A stretch of DNA of 64,000 bases, taken from assembly GCF_017897595.1 (NCBI RefSeq), contig NZ_JAGKIK010000002.1, positions 248,001 to 312,000 on the forward strand, in the 5' to 3' direction. The translations under genes were made by a program, and so were the position numbers. Positions within the stretch are counted from its first letter, which is position 1. The number at the start of each line of letters is the position of its first letter. This stretch comes from Aquimarina sp. U1-2. GTDB lineage: Bacteria > Bacteroidota > Bacteroidia > Flavobacteriales > Flavobacteriaceae. This document shows, piece by piece, positions 63,223 to 64,000 of the stretch. Below the pieces are notes generated by a model. That model worked only from the letters and a program-made list of their open reading frames with translations. It made no database searches and had not been told where the DNA came from.

Positions 63223-64000
63223 GAAAATAGAGTTACTTGATGCGCCGATTTGAGTAAATCATTGACTGTTTTTACGGGATTAAATGTAGTGATAGGAACT
63301 TCAACAAAGACACTAATCCAATTCGCCATGGCTCCGTTCCATAATCCTGGGAGTTCTAGTGCCTTAAGTACTTGACCATTCATGCTTTTCTTTGTAATAA
63401 AACCAGCATCTGGATCTATAAATTGTAGTAGATTAAACTTTTCGCCTTTATAATTTCGAACTCCGCATACCAAATCAACGGGATTAAAATGTGTAGAGCT
63501 GGCCAAAATATTCTTTTGCCTACTATCATCTTTATTAATTTGCGGCGATTCTATAATCTGTAACGCTAATCTACCGTTTTCCTGTTTTATCCAAAACGGT
63601 CCACCGCCGGGCTCACCTTCATTAATTACCATACCACATACCCGTATTGGTCGATCAAGAGATGTTCTTAAAAATTGAAGTTTATACTTTTCTGAAAATT
63701 TATCAAAATCTAATGGTAATGTAACATTAAGTTGTTGTACTAGAAATTTTTTAATATCCTTTAATTCTGCTTCAGTAGGGTTTTGTTGATCAAGACCATT
63801 TAAAATTCTAAAGACTTCGTCTTGTATTTCTAATAGTTTTCCTGCCAGTATTTTTTTATAACCTGTTACTTCATCCTGATATTTACGAACTACGACATTG
63901 TCAATATTTTTAATGTAAATGATATCACCATCCAGATCGTTCAGGTTTTCTATAAGTGCACCATGTCCTCCTGGTCTAAACAATAATGATCCGTCTTCTT
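63219..64000 (-). CDS. DUF4301 protein, 5' end outside window
   Basis: The frame is open to the right edge; the visible part begins inside the protein at EDGSLLFRPGGHGALI. Other characteristic parts are RVCGMVINEGEPGGGPFWI, SSTHFNPVDLVCGVRNYKG, QFIDPDAGFITKKSMNGQVLKALELPGLWNGAM and the C-terminal FNPVKTVNDLL. This is the DUF4301 family, whose function I do not know; parts recall sugar-nucleotidyltransferase-like folds. It is followed by arfB with a 4-nt overlap. Confidence 0.88.
   Translation of the reverse strand, partial: EDGSLLFRPGGHGALIENLNDLDGDIIYIKNIDNVVVRKYQDEVTGYKKILAGKLLEIQDEVFRILNGLDQQNPTEAELKDIKKFLVQQLNVTLPLDFDKFSEKYKLQFLRTSLDRPIRVCGMVINEGEPGGGPFWIKQENGRLALQIIESPQINKDDSRQKNILASSTHFNPVDLVCGVRNYKGEKFNLLQFIDPDAGFITKKSMNGQVLKALELPGLWNGAMANWISVFVEVPITTFNPVKTVNDLLKSAHQVTLFS

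Overview
The window looks like a chromosome segment of a marine, gliding member of the Flavobacteriaceae (phylum Bacteroidota). I think an Aquimarina-like genus is likely, but the sequence alone does not settle the genus. The evidence is: the gliding genes gldE and gldD; a surface protein with GEVED and Por-type (T9SS) sorting domains; several large TonB-dependent receptors with CarboxypepD_reg-like N-termini; DUF4270, DUF4199 and DUF4301 genes; Bacteroidota promoters (TTG, 17-21 nt, TANNTTTG); almost no Shine-Dalgarno sequences; and AT-rich DNA. I found no rRNA, tRNA, CRISPR array, prophage, transposase or defence island.

Layout. 1-11400: end of a secreted T9SS protein, exonuclease III, an OmpA-type lipoprotein, two secreted proteins of unknown function, an aldo/keto reductase, radA, an esterase-like protein with an altered nucleophile, a flippase-like membrane protein, panD and panC. 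11400-24100: a GT5-like protein, a DUF4270 lipoprotein and glmS, then a surface locus of two tandem paralogous TonB receptors and an SGNH hydrolase lipoprotein. 24400-26400: atpD and atpC. 27100-33800: biotin genes bioF-DUF2007-bioD-bioA, a ketosynthase and bioB. 33800-38200: a cupin protein, a membrane-bound AraC regulator, an S41 peptidase and recX. 38300-44300: RNase G, a 29-residue very basic protein, HU, then mutY, ssb, gldE, gldD. 44300-48600: EamA transporter, DUF4199 protein, rplU, rpmA, greA and a lipoprotein.

48600-57900 is a thiamine regulon on the minus strand: a TPP riboswitch, thiS, thiC, a TenI/ThiE-like gene, thiD, thiE, thiG, thiH, plus a TonB receptor with its own TPP riboswitch, presumably for uptake of thiamine or a precursor. 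A four-helix-bundle gene broken by a stop codon and flanked by inverted repeats sits between thiD and thiE. 58100-61900 holds a hybrid histidine kinase tail to tail with an NtrC-type sigma-54 activator. The window ends in arfB and a DUF4301 gene cut by the edge.

The genes are mostly ordinary housekeeping. The less expected material is between them: a modular hairpin repeat in up to seven copies with base-pair-preserving differences; a nested inverted repeat with a constant apex; a 53-nt element shared by the upstream regions of the OmpA gene and the sigma-54 activator; a TPP riboswitch whose P3 arm has a 7-nt tandem repeat; a tandem triplication of a leader and start codon before the DUF4199 gene; a terminator-like hairpin at the very start of the greA leader; and a 163-nt palindrome upstream of the ketosynthase. 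I see no clearly new multi-gene system; these non-coding families are the best candidates for something undescribed.
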